Of a DNA stretch of 64,000 nt, positions 44,466-52,841 are shown piece by piece. Position 1 is the first letter of the stretch. Every line of letters begins with the position of its first letter. The stretch is taken from the NCBI RefSeq assembly GCF_035762905.1, contig NZ_DASUCC010000130.1, positions 1 to 64,000 on the forward strand, given 5' to 3'. The stretch is from DASYTH01 sp035762905. Lineage in GTDB: Bacteria; Actinomycetota; Actinomycetes; Mycobacteriales; Pseudonocardiaceae. The notes beneath the pieces are model-generated. The model saw nothing but the letters and a program-made list of their open reading frames with translations. It was not told the DNA's origin and did not search any database. The position numbers and the translations under genes were made by a program.

Positions 44466-45776
44466 GTGCGAGTACTGCCCATGACCCCCGGACAGGCCGT
44501 CTACCACGACTTCATCGTCGCGCCGACGACGTGCGGGCCGGCCAAGCGGCTGTTCGCGGCCTACGTGGTGGCGGCGGAGCTGTCCCTCGACCGGCTGGCG
44601 GCCGCGGCGGACCGGGTCGTCGCGCTGCACGACAGCCTGCGCACCGCGATCGAGCCGGTCGACGGCGAACCGGCGCAGGTGATCCGCGAGCCGGACGAGC
44701 TCGACGAGCAGGTCCTGCGGGTGGTGCCCTGGGACGGCACGCCGCAGGACGCCGCGCGCCACGTCGGCGCCCTCGACGACTGGTGGGCGGTGCCGAGGCA
44801 ACTCGCCGTGCAGGTCCTCGCCGGGGTCGCCGGCGGTGCGACGCTCGTCGTCTGCGTGCTCAACCATGTGTGCAGCGACGGCATCTCGGCCGAGTTGGTG
44901 TTCGACCAGCTCCGCACCGGCTACGACGGCGGCACGATCGAGCCGGCCGACGTCGAGCAGTTCGCCGGCTACTACGCCGCGATGCTCGACGAGGGCCTGC
45001 GGGACACGTTCGACGACTGGGTGCGGCTGCTCGACGCGGGCTCGCCGGCCCTGCCGCAGTGGATGATCGACGAGAAGCTCGCGACCGGGAAGGTGTCGAT
45101 CGGCTCGCACGGCTGGACGCTCGCCCCGGAGACCGGGCGGGCGCTCGCGGCGGTGGCGCAGGACCGGATGTGCACCCAGTTCGAGGTGCTCGCGGCCTGC
45201 GCCGGGCTGTACTTTCGCCGCGCGGACGGCCGGCCGGCGAACATCGGCATCATCCACAGTGGACGGCGCCGGTTCCGCGGCTTCGCCGTGCAGGGCCTGC
45301 TGCGCAGCTACGTCGTGGACCTGGTGGACCACTCCGAGACCCCGACGGTCATCGACGCCGTCGACCGCCGCCGGGACCTGCTGCGGTACCGGACCGAGCA
45401 CTTCGCGAAGCTGCCGTTCGAGGAGGTCTGCGCGCGTACCGGGCGCTCGCCCGGCTGGCGGGCGGGACAGCTCGGTGCCTGGGAGATCGAGCTCAACGGG
45501 ATGTACGCAGCCGCGCCGGACATGACGATGCAGCAGGCCCCGGTGCGGGTCGCCGACGTGCCGCTCGCCGAGGACACCACCTGCGAGAACGGCGGGCCGA
45601 CGCTGCTCGTGTCGTTCGTGCTCGGCCAGGACGGGATCGACGCGTCCCTGCGGTATGTCTCACCGCCGCTGGACGCCGCCACCGTCGAGTGCATCGCCAT
45701 GGACCTGGAGGCAACGGTCCGCTTCGTCCACGAGCACCCACACGCGCCGATCAGCGAAGCCCCAGTGATCCACTAG
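44466..45776 (+). CDS. Free-standing condensation-domain protein
   Basis: A 436-residue protein of the NRPS condensation/acyltransferase superfamily. It opens MTPGQAVYHDF, has VVCVLNHVCSDGISAELVFDQL with the HHxxxDG motif as N133-H134-x3-D138-G139, and later NIGIIHSGRRRFRGFAVQGLL and LGAWEIELNGMY. The catalytic second His is intact, in contrast to the degenerate C domain of the 28.4-kb protein. GTG at 44466 has GAGGAG 9 bp upstream. It may join the carrier-bound acyl group to an amine or hydroxyl of the sugar/cyclitol part. Family members of this shape also act as O-acyltransferases. Confidence 0.8.
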   Translation: MRVLPMTPGQAVYHDFIVAPTTCGPAKRLFAAYVVAAELSLDRLAAAADRVVALHDSLRTAIEPVDGEPAQVIREPDELDEQVLRVVPWDGTPQDAARHVGALDDWWAVPRQLAVQVLAGVAGGATLVVCVLNHVCSDGISAELVFDQLRTGYDGGTIEPADVEQFAGYYAAMLDEGLRDTFDDWVRLLDAGSPALPQWMIDEKLATGKVSIGSHGWTLAPETGRALAAVAQDRMCTQFEVLAACAGLYFRRADGRPANIGIIHSGRRRFRGFAVQGLLRSYVVDLVDHSETPTVIDAVDRRRDLLRYRTEHFAKLPFEEVCARTGRSPGWRAGQLGAWEIELNGMYAAAPDMTMQQAPVRVADVPLAEDTTCENGGPTLLVSFVLGQDGIDASLRYVSPPLDAATVECIAMDLEATVRFVHEHPHAPISEAPVIH

Positions 45777-45887
45777 TCCGCCTCTCCGGGATTAACTGCT
45801 GTTGTTGCGTACCGGCGAACGTGCGGGTTTGCGGGGCGATTGTGGCCGGGTTGCGTCACGGTCCCCTGAGGTTGCGTTGGTCGGGTC
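45777..45887 (+). repeat. Dispersed repeat family 1, copy B
   Basis: Begins directly at the stop codon of the condensation gene and lies between two convergent genes. It aligns along its whole length, in reverse orientation, with 6023-6137 (close match) and 60388-60496 (more distant). Anchors shared with the latter include GTGGCCGGGTTGCGTC and ACTGCTGTTG. Confidence 0.75.
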
Positions 45888-45941
45888 AAGGCTTCATGCG
45901 ATGGATCCGGGGATGACCACCTCGCTCTCCTTGGCGCAGCA

Positions 45942-47078
45942 CTAGCTGGTTTGGCTGGTTTGGCGTAGGTCGATGGTGTCGGCGAGGCTCTGCCAGGTTC
46001 GGGCGAAGCCTCGGGCGAGTTCGGCGATCCGGTCGGCGCAGTGCGGTGGAACCGCTGCCACGACCCAGTTCCGGTCGTCCTCGCGCAGCGCGTGCACGTC
46101 CAGCCAGCGCAGCAGCCGTCGCCCCGTTTCGGTGAACCGTAGCGACGGGTCCTGCTTGAGGCTCTGCACGATGGCGAGCAGGCCGGTCACCTCGTCGAGC
46201 AGGGAAACCGGCGCGGGCAACGGATCCGCCTTCGCCTCCGGCTCCCGGCCCGCGCGTTGCCGGACCGGGATCGGGTCGGCCCCGCGCCTGATGCGTTCGC
46301 GCACGTCCCGCGCGGTACCAACGGCGATGCCGGCTTCCCTTGCCACCTCACGCAACGACGCATCGGGGCGGGCCGCGAGCAGCCTGCTCGCGCGCAGCCG
46401 CCCCTTGGCGGGGTCGACCGGGCGGACCCGCCCGTCCCGGCCCACCCGCACCTCGAGTTGCGTCGACCCGGCGGTCACCCGCCTGCGGACCGCCGCGACC
46501 GCGTCCGCGGACAACCCGACCGCCTCGGCGATGGCCCGGTCGGACCACTCGGAATACCGCTCCATGACCCGGCGGGCCGCCTCGCGCCGGTCGGCCAGCG
46601 AGAGGGGCAGACCGTGGGCCAGGTTCGCCTGCACGCCCATCAGGTAGGCCGCGTCCTCGTCGCCGTCGAAGTACGTCACGGCGATCTCCGACCGCCCGTT
46701 GAGCAGGGCGGCGCGCACCCGGTGCATCCCGTCGATGACCCGCATCGTCGACCGGTGCACCAGGATCGGCGGGAGCTCCACCTCCAGCGCGGCGAGCAGC
46801 GCGGTGTGCTCACTGTTCTCGCCGGCAAGCCGTGGCGAGTCGGTCAAGGTCAATGACCTGATCGCGGCGAGCTGCGGCCACGAGGCGAAGCCCTGCTCGG
46901 CCATACAGAAATTGCACAAACCAATTGGCTCGTTCAACCGTCGATTACCGACACTTGAACGGCCGGCGCGCACCACCTTCCGGCATTCTTCACAAGAAAC
47001 GCCGACCGAATCCGCGGTACCGGCTTCCGCCTCCAACAGTTGGATCGCGCCACTTGTCGCCCCCTGGCGGTCGCTCAT
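45942..47078 (-). CDS. StrR-like ParB-family pathway activator with N-terminal zinc-ribbon-like motif
   Basis: A 378-residue DNA-binding protein. Residues about 75-200 follow StrR/NovG-type activators closely: DSPRLAGENSEHTALLAALE, ELPPILVHRSTMRVIDGMHR, NLAHGLPLSLADRREAA and YSEWSDRAIAEAVGLSADAV (helix-turn-helix). A second HTH lies in ASLREVAREAGIAVGTARDVRERIRRG. StrR-type proteins switch on aminoglycoside, aminocoumarin and glycopeptide clusters. Ahead of this is C29-x2-C32 and C55-x2-C58, a possible zinc ribbon that I do not know from classical StrR. It marks the right end of the island and is its most probable cluster-specific activator. Confidence 0.88.
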   Translation of the reverse strand: MSDRQGATSGAIQLLEAEAGTADSVGVSCEECRKVVRAGRSSVGNRRLNEPIGLCNFCMAEQGFASWPQLAAIRSLTLTDSPRLAGENSEHTALLAALEVELPPILVHRSTMRVIDGMHRVRAALLNGRSEIAVTYFDGDEDAAYLMGVQANLAHGLPLSLADRREAARRVMERYSEWSDRAIAEAVGLSADAVAAVRRRVTAGSTQLEVRVGRDGRVRPVDPAKGRLRASRLLAARPDASLREVAREAGIAVGTARDVRERIRRGADPIPVRQRAGREPEAKADPLPAPVSLLDEVTGLLAIVQSLKQDPSLRFTETGRRLLRWLDVHALREDDRNWVVAAVPPHCADRIAELARGFARTWQSLADTIDLRQTSQTS

Positions 47079-47381
47079 TCCATTCTCCTCGCACTCTCCG
47101 GCAACCCCGATCGACCCGTGTCGATGTTGGATGGTCGCCCGGTGCGATCCTCAAAGGCTCCCCAAGCGGTCCTCATTCGCTGTGGATCAAATCACCATGG
47201 AATGCAATACTCAAGCAACAATTCAGCCAGATGCCAGCGACGGCGCGACACGTATATCAGATGGTGGCAAAATCCCGCTTGAGTTCGACCGGATTCAGCG
47301 GTCTCGATGGACGGCGTCGAGGCGGGCGCGCCGGCCGGGGGTCGCGCGGGGCCCGCGCTCCACGCCCAGGTTCGAAGATTC
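47079..47381. other. Regulator promoter region, no gene seen
   Basis: About 300 bp separate the divergent StrR-like and leaderless regulator genes. The part nearest the StrR-like gene is less GC-rich than its surroundings and should contain its promoter. I could not identify a convincing StrR-type palindrome by eye. Confidence 0.4.
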
Positions 47382-47427
47382 TGCGTGTCCGCAGTACTTG
47401 CGTATCCGCATATTCTGCGTATAGTTG
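47382..47427 (+). promoter_or_regulatory. Three 17-bp tandem repeats overlapping a leaderless promoter
   Basis: TGCGTGTCCGCA, TGCGTATCCGCA and TGCGTATAGTTG start at 47382, 47399 and 47416, exactly 17 bp apart. The first two are TGCG-N4-CGCA dyads. A promoter fits across them: TTGCGT (47398-47403), a 17-bp spacer, TATAGT (47421-47426). The expected transcription start falls on the GTG at 47432, so the message would be leaderless and the repeats would be its operator. Confidence 0.6.
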
Positions 47428-47431
47428 CCCC

Positions 47432-47818
47432 GTGACAGACGAGATCGACTCGGGCCGGCTCGACGCCGTCCGGACGTGCCTCGACGCCGCCGCCGGACTG
47501 CCGGCGGTCGACGCCCTACCACACCTGCGGGAGGCGGCGGACCGGCTCACCGACCTGCTCGACGAGACCATGGCCGTTGCCGTGCTGAGCGGGCGGGCCT
47601 CCCTGCGGTCCGCCGGGCACCGCGCGGGACTGACCGAGAACGCGGTCGGCCCTCGGCTGGGCCGGACTCGGCTGCTCGGCGGATACGCCGACGCGCGCGG
47701 CCGGGTGACGGCGGCCGGGGTCGAACGGGCGAAGTACGACCGCGAGTCCGGCACCCCGACGCCGGAACCGAAGTCCACCACGGCGATGCGCTTCAAACCG
47801 CGTCGCTCCACCACCTAG
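47432..47818 (+). CDS. Small probable DNA-binding regulator
   Basis: A 128-residue protein beginning VTDEIDSGRLDAVRTCLDAAAG. A helical N-terminal part is followed by SLRSAGHRAGLTENAVGPRLGRTRLLGGYADARGRVTAAGVERA, which reads as a winged helix-turn-helix with a short wing. The C-terminal tail is basic and Pro/Thr-rich. The GTG start coincides with the predicted transcription start and there is no ribosome binding site, supporting leaderless expression. It probably binds the 17-bp repeats in its own promoter. A VWA gene follows after 11 bp. Confidence 0.6.
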   Translation: MTDEIDSGRLDAVRTCLDAAAGLPAVDALPHLREAADRLTDLLDETMAVAVLSGRASLRSAGHRAGLTENAVGPRLGRTRLLGGYADARGRVTAAGVERAKYDRESGTPTPEPKSTTAMRFKPRRSTT

Positions 47819-47829
47819 AAGGAGTGCCG

Positions 47830-48471
47830 ATGACCCGTGCCGACCTGACCCGGATCTACTTCCTGCTCGACCGCAGCGGATCGATGCAGTCCATCAAGGC
47901 CGACACCGAGGGCGGCTTCGCCGCGTTCGTCGACGAGCAGCGCGATACCCCGGGCACCTGCCAGGTGACGCTCGCCCAGTTCGACAACGTCTACGACGTC
48001 GTCTACACCAACGTGCCCATCGCCGACGTGCCCCCACTGGTGCTCCAGCCACGCGGCTCCACGGCATTGCTCGACGCGATGGGAAAGCTGATCACCGACG
48101 CGGGCGCCGAACTCACCGCGTTACCGGAGGGTGACCGGCCCGGCACCGTCATCGTGGCCGTGATGACCGACGGCCACGAGAACGCCAGTCGCGAGTGGAC
48201 CCACCCGGCGATAAAATCCTTGGTGGAACAGCAGACCAAGGACTACTCCTGGCAGTTCCTCTACATGGGTGCCGACCAGGACGCCATCGAGGTGGGCACC
48301 AGCCTCGGCGTCGGTCGCGACTACTCGGTCACCTACGCCCGCGGCAAGGCCAAGCAGGCACTGAGTTCCGCGGCCGGCAAAGTCAGCAGCTACCGCGCCG
48401 CGCGGATGGCCGATCCGGCCGCCGTGATGCTCGCCTACACGCCGAAAGAACGCTCCGACCTCGGCGACTGA
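47830..48471 (+). CDS. VWA-domain protein
   Basis: A 213-residue von Willebrand factor A domain protein. The metal-ion-dependent adhesion site is intact: D14-R-S16-G-S18 (LLDRSGSMQS), a Thr in RGSTALLDAM and Asp in AVMTDGHENAS. There is no signal peptide, so it is cytoplasmic. ATG has AAGGAG upstream. Leu98 is a TTA codon (48121-48123). Small VWA proteins of this type occur with stress, tellurite-type or regulatory genes in actinobacteria. Co-transcription with the small regulator suggests a two-gene unit; the partner protein bound by the VWA domain is unknown. Confidence 0.8.
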   Translation: MTRADLTRIYFLLDRSGSMQSIKADTEGGFAAFVDEQRDTPGTCQVTLAQFDNVYDVVYTNVPIADVPPLVLQPRGSTALLDAMGKLITDAGAELTALPEGDRPGTVIVAVMTDGHENASREWTHPAIKSLVEQQTKDYSWQFLYMGADQDAIEVGTSLGVGRDYSVTYARGKAKQALSSAAGKVSSYRAARMADPAAVMLAYTPKERSDLGD

Positions 48472-48634
48472 CCGGCTCGGGGCAGAAGTCCGGCTTCACC
48501 GGAAATGACAGGTTGAGCTCGGCGCCGGCGGGCGCGTTTTCGCACGTTTCACGAAGACCCCGCCGCCGTGCCCTCGGGAGGATGTTGCGGGCTGGCAGTC
48601 GCCAGCACAGCAGAACCCAGAGGGGTGGAAATCA

Positions 48635-49498
48635 GTGAAGGCATGGATCAAGAAGGGGATCGCGGCGGCGGCAGTGGTGGTTGCCTCGGCCGCACTGGCC
48701 GTCGGGTCCTCGACCAGCAGTTCGGCCGCGGCGCCCGGGCTGCCGGCGTTCGGGATCACCAGCGACGGCCTGATGGCCTCGTTCAACACCAACAATCCGG
48801 GGGTGCTCAACTGGGTCGCGTTTCCGACCGGGTTCGTCTGCGGTGAGAACTTCCTGATCGGGATCGACTTCCGCGTTCAGGACGGCAAGCTGTACGCCCT
48901 TGGCAACCGCGGCTGCATCTACACGGTCACGCTGCCGAGCAACCCCAGCGTGCCGATTGTGACGCTCACGCAGGTCTCCCAGCTCAGCGTCGCGTTGCAC
49001 GGCACGAACTTCGGCTTCGACTTCAACCCGGCGGCCGACCGGCTCCGGATCGTCAGCGACACCGGACAGAACCTGCGGCACGACCTCAACACCCACGTCA
49101 CGGCGGTGGACGGCTTGCTGAGCTCCGGACCGGGCACCGCGACGGTCACCGGCATCAGCGCCGCCGCCTACACGAACAACGACCTCAACTCGACCACCGG
49201 GACCACGTTGTTCGACATCAACCCGGTCACCGGCCAGGTCCTCATCCAGTCGCCGGCCAACACCGGCTTCGTGATCATGACCGGCATGTTGGGTGGAACG
49301 TTCGGCCCCAACGCGGGCTTCGACATCTTCGCGGACCTGGTCGGCGGCAAGACGGTCTCGAACACCGCCTTCGCCGTCCTGACACCCTCGGGTTCCCGGC
49401 CGCTGCTCGTCACCGTGGAACTGCTCACCGGCGCGCCGACCACCGTCGGCCAGTTCCCGCTGTTCATCAGCGACATCGCCGTCGCGCTCGACTCCTAG
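48635..49498 (+). CDS. Secreted DUF4394 protein
   Basis: A 287-residue exported protein starting at GTG 48635 behind GGGGTGG. The signal peptide (KAWIKKGIAAAAVVVASAALAVG) ends near SSAAA. The mature part has LIGIDFRVQDGKLYALGNRGCIYTV, FGFDFNPAADRLRIVSDTGQNLRH and TTLFDINPVTGQVLIQ, the same repeat pattern as the DUF4394 protein at 2.8 kb but only moderately similar. Two cysteines (GFVCGEN, NRGCIY) could form a disulfide. Function unknown. A strong hairpin terminator follows. Confidence 0.85.
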   Translation: MKAWIKKGIAAAAVVVASAALAVGSSTSSSAAAPGLPAFGITSDGLMASFNTNNPGVLNWVAFPTGFVCGENFLIGIDFRVQDGKLYALGNRGCIYTVTLPSNPSVPIVTLTQVSQLSVALHGTNFGFDFNPAADRLRIVSDTGQNLRHDLNTHVTAVDGLLSSGPGTATVTGISAAAYTNNDLNSTTGTTLFDINPVTGQVLIQSPANTGFVIMTGMLGGTFGPNAGFDIFADLVGGKTVSNTAFAVLTPSGSRPLLVTVELLTGAPTTVGQFPLFISDIAVALDS

Positions 49499-49522
49499 AG
49501 CAGCCGGTCCGGCCGGCACAAC

Positions 49523-49561
49523 GGTGAGCCCGTCCCGCATTCCCACCGGGACGGGCTCACC
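49523..49561. terminator. Strong bidirectional hairpin
   Basis: GGTGAGCCCGTCCC, 11 bases, then GGGACGGGCTCACC: a perfect 14-bp stem between the convergent DUF4394 and PucR-like genes. The right arm covers the stop codon of the minus-strand gene. Its position and stability fit a bidirectional terminator. Confidence 0.8.
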
Positions 49562-50684
49562 CGTCGAGGGTCACGGCGGTGGTGAAGACGCGGATTCCGT
49601 TGACGGTGCGGGGATCGACCCCGGTGAGCTGGTGCGCCCGCTGCAGCCGGTAGTCCAGGGTGCGGGGGTGGACGTTGAGCGCGGCGGCGGTGCGGGAGCG
49701 GTCGAGGTCGTGGCGATAATAAGCATCGAGGGTGGCGCGGAGATCGGGGCCGGTAGCCAGCCGGGCCGCGAGATCGCGCAGCCACCGGTCGAGTTCCGGC
49801 AGCTCCGCGACAGCGATCTCGATGAACAGGTCGGCCATGGTGCACAGGTGATCCGGCCTGGTCCGGGGCGGCACGGCCTGGCTGACCCGCCGGGCCAGCT
49901 CGAACGTCTCGGCCAGTGTGGACAGTGGGCCGGTCGCGGTGCCCGCCGCACAGGGCCGGCCGACGATGTCCGCGACCTCGCGCACCAGCGCCGGCGCGGC
50001 GGTTTCCTGGTCCGCCGGCAGGAGCACGACCAACTCGCCGGGACGGTGCCAGGTGGCCGGTGCCCGGTGCCGGCGCCACACCAGCTCAACGGCGGCCTCG
50101 TCCGGCTCACCGGGACCGGGTGCCCGGATGACGACGACCTGCCAGTGGTCGAGCACCGCGATTCCCAGTTTCCTGGCATACCCCGGGGCGGCCGGGTCGC
50201 CGGCCAACGCCAGCCCGACGAACCGCCCGATCTCACCGATGACCGGCCGGTGGCGGTTCTGTCCCCGTAGGACACCCGCGAGGTAGGCCTGCTGGGCGAT
50301 CGGGGCCTGTCGCCCGAGCCAGCCGAGCAGGTGCATGCCCTCGTCGAGATCCGCCGGGCCGCACGTCTCGTGGATCTCGCGCAGGGTCGCGGCGGCGTGC
50401 AACGCCAGGGCGCTGCGCGCGGCCGGCAGCGAAATGCCCTGCCCGCCGCGCTCCGCACCGAACGCACCGACAATGGCGAGGTCATCGCCGGTCAGCGGAT
50501 GATCATTGGGGGCCAGCTCGAGCGTGCGCCTGCGCAGGAACACGGCGAACTCGAGCATCCGCGCGTAGTCATCCGGATTCGCGGCGACCGCCTGAAACTC
50601 CGGCAGTTCCTTGACACAGCTGTCGACGACCCGCAGGGCACTGGCCGGCGCCTGGCTTGCCAGTTCGGCGTAGAGGGTTCCCAT
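49557..50684 (-). CDS. PucR/CdaR-like transcriptional regulator
   Basis: A 375-residue regulator. The C-terminal helix-turn-helix (YYRHDLDRSRTAAALNVHPRTLDYRLQRAHQLTGVDPRT) is the PucR/CdaR HTH_30 domain. The N-terminal and central parts are a helical RsbRD/GGDEF-like sensory region as in actinobacterial members (LRVVDSCVKELPEFQAV, GELVVLLPADQETAAPAL). ATG at 50684 lies two bases after the upstream paralogue's stop, so translation is coupled. The ligand is not evident. It shares architecture with the preceding gene, a tandem duplication. Confidence 0.82.
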   Translation of the reverse strand: MGTLYAELASQAPASALRVVDSCVKELPEFQAVAANPDDYARMLEFAVFLRRRTLELAPNDHPLTGDDLAIVGAFGAERGGQGISLPAARSALALHAAATLREIHETCGPADLDEGMHLLGWLGRQAPIAQQAYLAGVLRGQNRHRPVIGEIGRFVGLALAGDPAAPGYARKLGIAVLDHWQVVVIRAPGPGEPDEAAVELVWRRHRAPATWHRPGELVVLLPADQETAAPALVREVADIVGRPCAAGTATGPLSTLAETFELARRVSQAVPPRTRPDHLCTMADLFIEIAVAELPELDRWLRDLAARLATGPDLRATLDAYYRHDLDRSRTAAALNVHPRTLDYRLQRAHQLTGVDPRTVNGIRVFTTAVTLDG

Positions 50685-50686
50685 GG

Positions 50687-51856
50687 CTATGTCCACGCTC
50701 CGGCCAGCGCGCGGGTCACGGCGGTGCTCAGGATCCGCACTCCCCGAACCGACACCGGATCCAGGCCGGTGACCTCGTGGGCCCGGCGCAGCCGGTAGTC
50801 CAGCGTACGTGGGTGGATGCCCAGCGTGGCCGCCGTCAGCATCCGGCTCATGTCGGTGCGGTAGAACGCGGCCAGCGTAGGCACCAGGTTCGGACCGGCG
50901 GCGAGGCGGTCCGCGACGTCCCGCAGCCACGCCTCGACCGGTGGCACCCTGGCCACGCCGAGTTCGGCGAACAGGTCGGTGCGGTAGTGCACCGTGCCCG
51001 GCGAGGTGTCGAGCGGGGCCACCCGGCAGACCTGCCGGGCCTGCGCCAGCGGGCCGGCAAGCTCGCCGGTGTCACCGACCGCGGCACCCACCGCACACGG
51101 CAACTCCACCAGCTGCCCGAAATCTCGCGCCACGGCAAGCGCCCGATCCTCGGCCGACACCGGCCCGTCCGCCCCGACCAGCGCGACGAACTCTGCTGGC
51201 GTCTCCCACGACATCGGCATCCAGTGCCGCGCCAGCAGATCCGCCACGACCTCGGCGCGTGGCGGGTCCGCGTGTCCGGGTCGGGCCGGCGGTGTCCGCA
51301 CCACCAGCACCACACACCGGGCGGGCACGGTCATGGCCAGGCTGATCGCCAGCTGGGCGGCCATCGCATCGCCGGCGAGCAACAGACCGGCGAGCACGCG
51401 CACGCGGTCGGCGTCCGGCAGGTGCGCCTGCTGGCCCCGCAGGAACCCCCGCGCATAGGCGGCCTGCACCGACCGGCTCTGCGGGGCGTACCAGCGCAAC
51501 ACCCGCATCAGATTGTCGATGTCATGCGATCCGGCCGCCCCGTACAACTCGCGCAGCGTGAGTTTCGTGTGGATGAGAACGGCTCGCCGTTGGGCGGCCG
51601 GGGAGATTCCCGCGGCGCCGTGTACCCGCCCGCCCGCCGCGATGGTCTCGAGGTCATCATCGGTGAACTGCCCGCCCTCGGTCGCCAGATCGACCGTGCG
51701 CCCCCGCGCGAACACCATGAGCTCCACCAGCTCGGCCCGTGCTCTCGGATCGGCCACAATCCGCCGGTAATCAGGAAGCTCCGCGCCATATGCGTCCACC
51801 ACCCGCAGACTGACCATATCCACGCGACTGCGCCACACGGCGAAAAGATCACCCAC
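50687..51856 (-). CDS. PucR/CdaR-like transcriptional regulator, paralogue
   Basis: A 389-residue regulator of the same build as its downstream neighbour: SLRVVDAYGAELPDYRRIVADP at the N-terminus and FYRTDMSRMLTAATLGIHPRTLDYRLRRAHEVTGLDPVS as the C-terminal HTH. GTG at 51856 is supported by GGGGCTGGGG upstream and gives an N-terminus (VGDLFAVW). The paralogues are clearly diverged, so the duplication is old. They may act as a heteromeric pair. Confidence 0.8.
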   Translation of the reverse strand: MGDLFAVWRSRVDMVSLRVVDAYGAELPDYRRIVADPRARAELVELMVFARGRTVDLATEGGQFTDDDLETIAAGGRVHGAAGISPAAQRRAVLIHTKLTLRELYGAAGSHDIDNLMRVLRWYAPQSRSVQAAYARGFLRGQQAHLPDADRVRVLAGLLLAGDAMAAQLAISLAMTVPARCVVLVVRTPPARPGHADPPRAEVVADLLARHWMPMSWETPAEFVALVGADGPVSAEDRALAVARDFGQLVELPCAVGAAVGDTGELAGPLAQARQVCRVAPLDTSPGTVHYRTDLFAELGVARVPPVEAWLRDVADRLAAGPNLVPTLAAFYRTDMSRMLTAATLGIHPRTLDYRLRRAHEVTGLDPVSVRGVRILSTAVTRALAGAWT

Positions 51857-52072
51857 TGTTCCCCAGCCCCTCGAGTATCTCTTCCGCCGCCGCAGGCAGA
51901 TAGTCACGTGCCGGCACCCATATCGGTACCGCCACAAGGAGTATTCAACGGACGAGAAAAAATACCAATGGGCACCAATGTCGACCACGGAATCAGGGAT
52001 GCGAGTTGATACATCCCTTTCCCGATCGTTTTCAATCTGTTAGCCAACGGGATGGTCGCTGACCGATGACCT

Positions 52073-52110
52073 ACCCGGCGGCAGGTGCCGGTTGGCACCC
52101 GCCGCCGGGT
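52073..52110. terminator. 17-bp stem-loop
   Basis: ACCCGGCGGCAGGTGCC, loop GGTT, then GGCACCCGCCGCCGGGT: a 17-bp stem with one mismatch, followed on the plus strand by TTTCCCTT. It lies 15 bp beyond the stop of the minus-strand secreted-protein gene and probably ends its transcript. Confidence 0.75.
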
Positions 52111-52124
52111 TTCCCTTGACGGGG

Positions 52125-52697
52125 TCAGGAGTTCAGCAGTGCCACGATGGCGTTGAGCAGATCGGTCAGCGCCCGCAGGTCCGGCGCCGGCCCGTTGAGC
52201 AGGTTCGCCACGGCACACAGCAGGTTGCCCAGCAGGTTCCCGGGCCCGGACTCAGCCGTGATGTTCAGGTGCACGGTGTCCAGGTGGACCACCAAGCCGA
52301 GCAGGTCCAGGTCAAGCGGTCCGAGTACCAGATCGAGGATCTCGCAGCTCGCCTGCGTCGACACATCGCCGGGGGCGACCGCAACCGGCAGCCGCACCGT
52401 CGGGGCCGCGGTGCCGACCGGCTGACCGGCCGAGTCGGTCAGCCCGAGATCGGCCACGCCCTCGGCGAGCACCTGGTCACCCTCGACCAGGAACCGACTC
52501 GGGGTGAACGTTTCGGTTGCCGTGCCGGTTCCGCCGGCGGCATCGGTGAACGTGCCGGTGACCGGCGCGGTCAGGGCATCGGCCGGCGCTACCGGCTGCG
52601 CCGCGGCCGCCGCGACACCACCGGCTCCGAACAGCGCTGCCAGGGCCGCGACCAGCACGCCGATGATCGCCGCGCGTCGGGTGGAGGCAAAACTCAC
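52125..52697 (-). CDS. Small secreted protein
   Basis: A 190-residue exported protein. GTG at 52697 follows AAGGAG at good spacing. The signal peptide (FASTRRAAIIGVLVAALAALFGAGGVAAAAA) is long and Ala-rich. The mature part has FTDAAGGTGTATETFTPSRFLVEGDQVLAEGV and a C-terminal region rich in Leu/Asp (ILDLVLGPLDLDLLGLVVHLDTVHLNI) with two cysteines likely bridged. Similar small secreted proteins of unknown function occur in many actinomycetes. It is a single-gene unit with its own terminator. Confidence 0.7.
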   Translation of the reverse strand: MSFASTRRAAIIGVLVAALAALFGAGGVAAAAAQPVAPADALTAPVTGTFTDAAGGTGTATETFTPSRFLVEGDQVLAEGVADLGLTDSAGQPVGTAAPTVRLPVAVAPGDVSTQASCEILDLVLGPLDLDLLGLVVHLDTVHLNITAESGPGNLLGNLLCAVANLLNGPAPDLRALTDLLNAIVALLNS

Positions 52698-52841
52698 CCT
52701 GTACTCCTTCCGATCGGAATCATGACCTGTCTGGGGTCGACCCGATCATCACCAGGCAAACGGCGATCACCCTCATCCCCACCATGGCAAGACTCACCGC
52801 AACCTTGCCGCACCTGGCTCGTTTGCCCGCATATGCCCTCA

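Noticed and set aside
42342..45776. 1144-residue plus-strand frame
   Set aside because: Its first 700 residues are an out-of-frame reading of the aldehyde dehydrogenase and of the minus-strand DinB-type gene. The condensation protein starts at GTG 44466 with GAGGAG upstream.
47079..47431. Classical StrR binding palindrome upstream of the activator
   Set aside because: A GTTCGACCG half-site lies near 47284, but the opposite half does not match at the expected 11-bp spacing. A matrix scan of the whole island would be needed.
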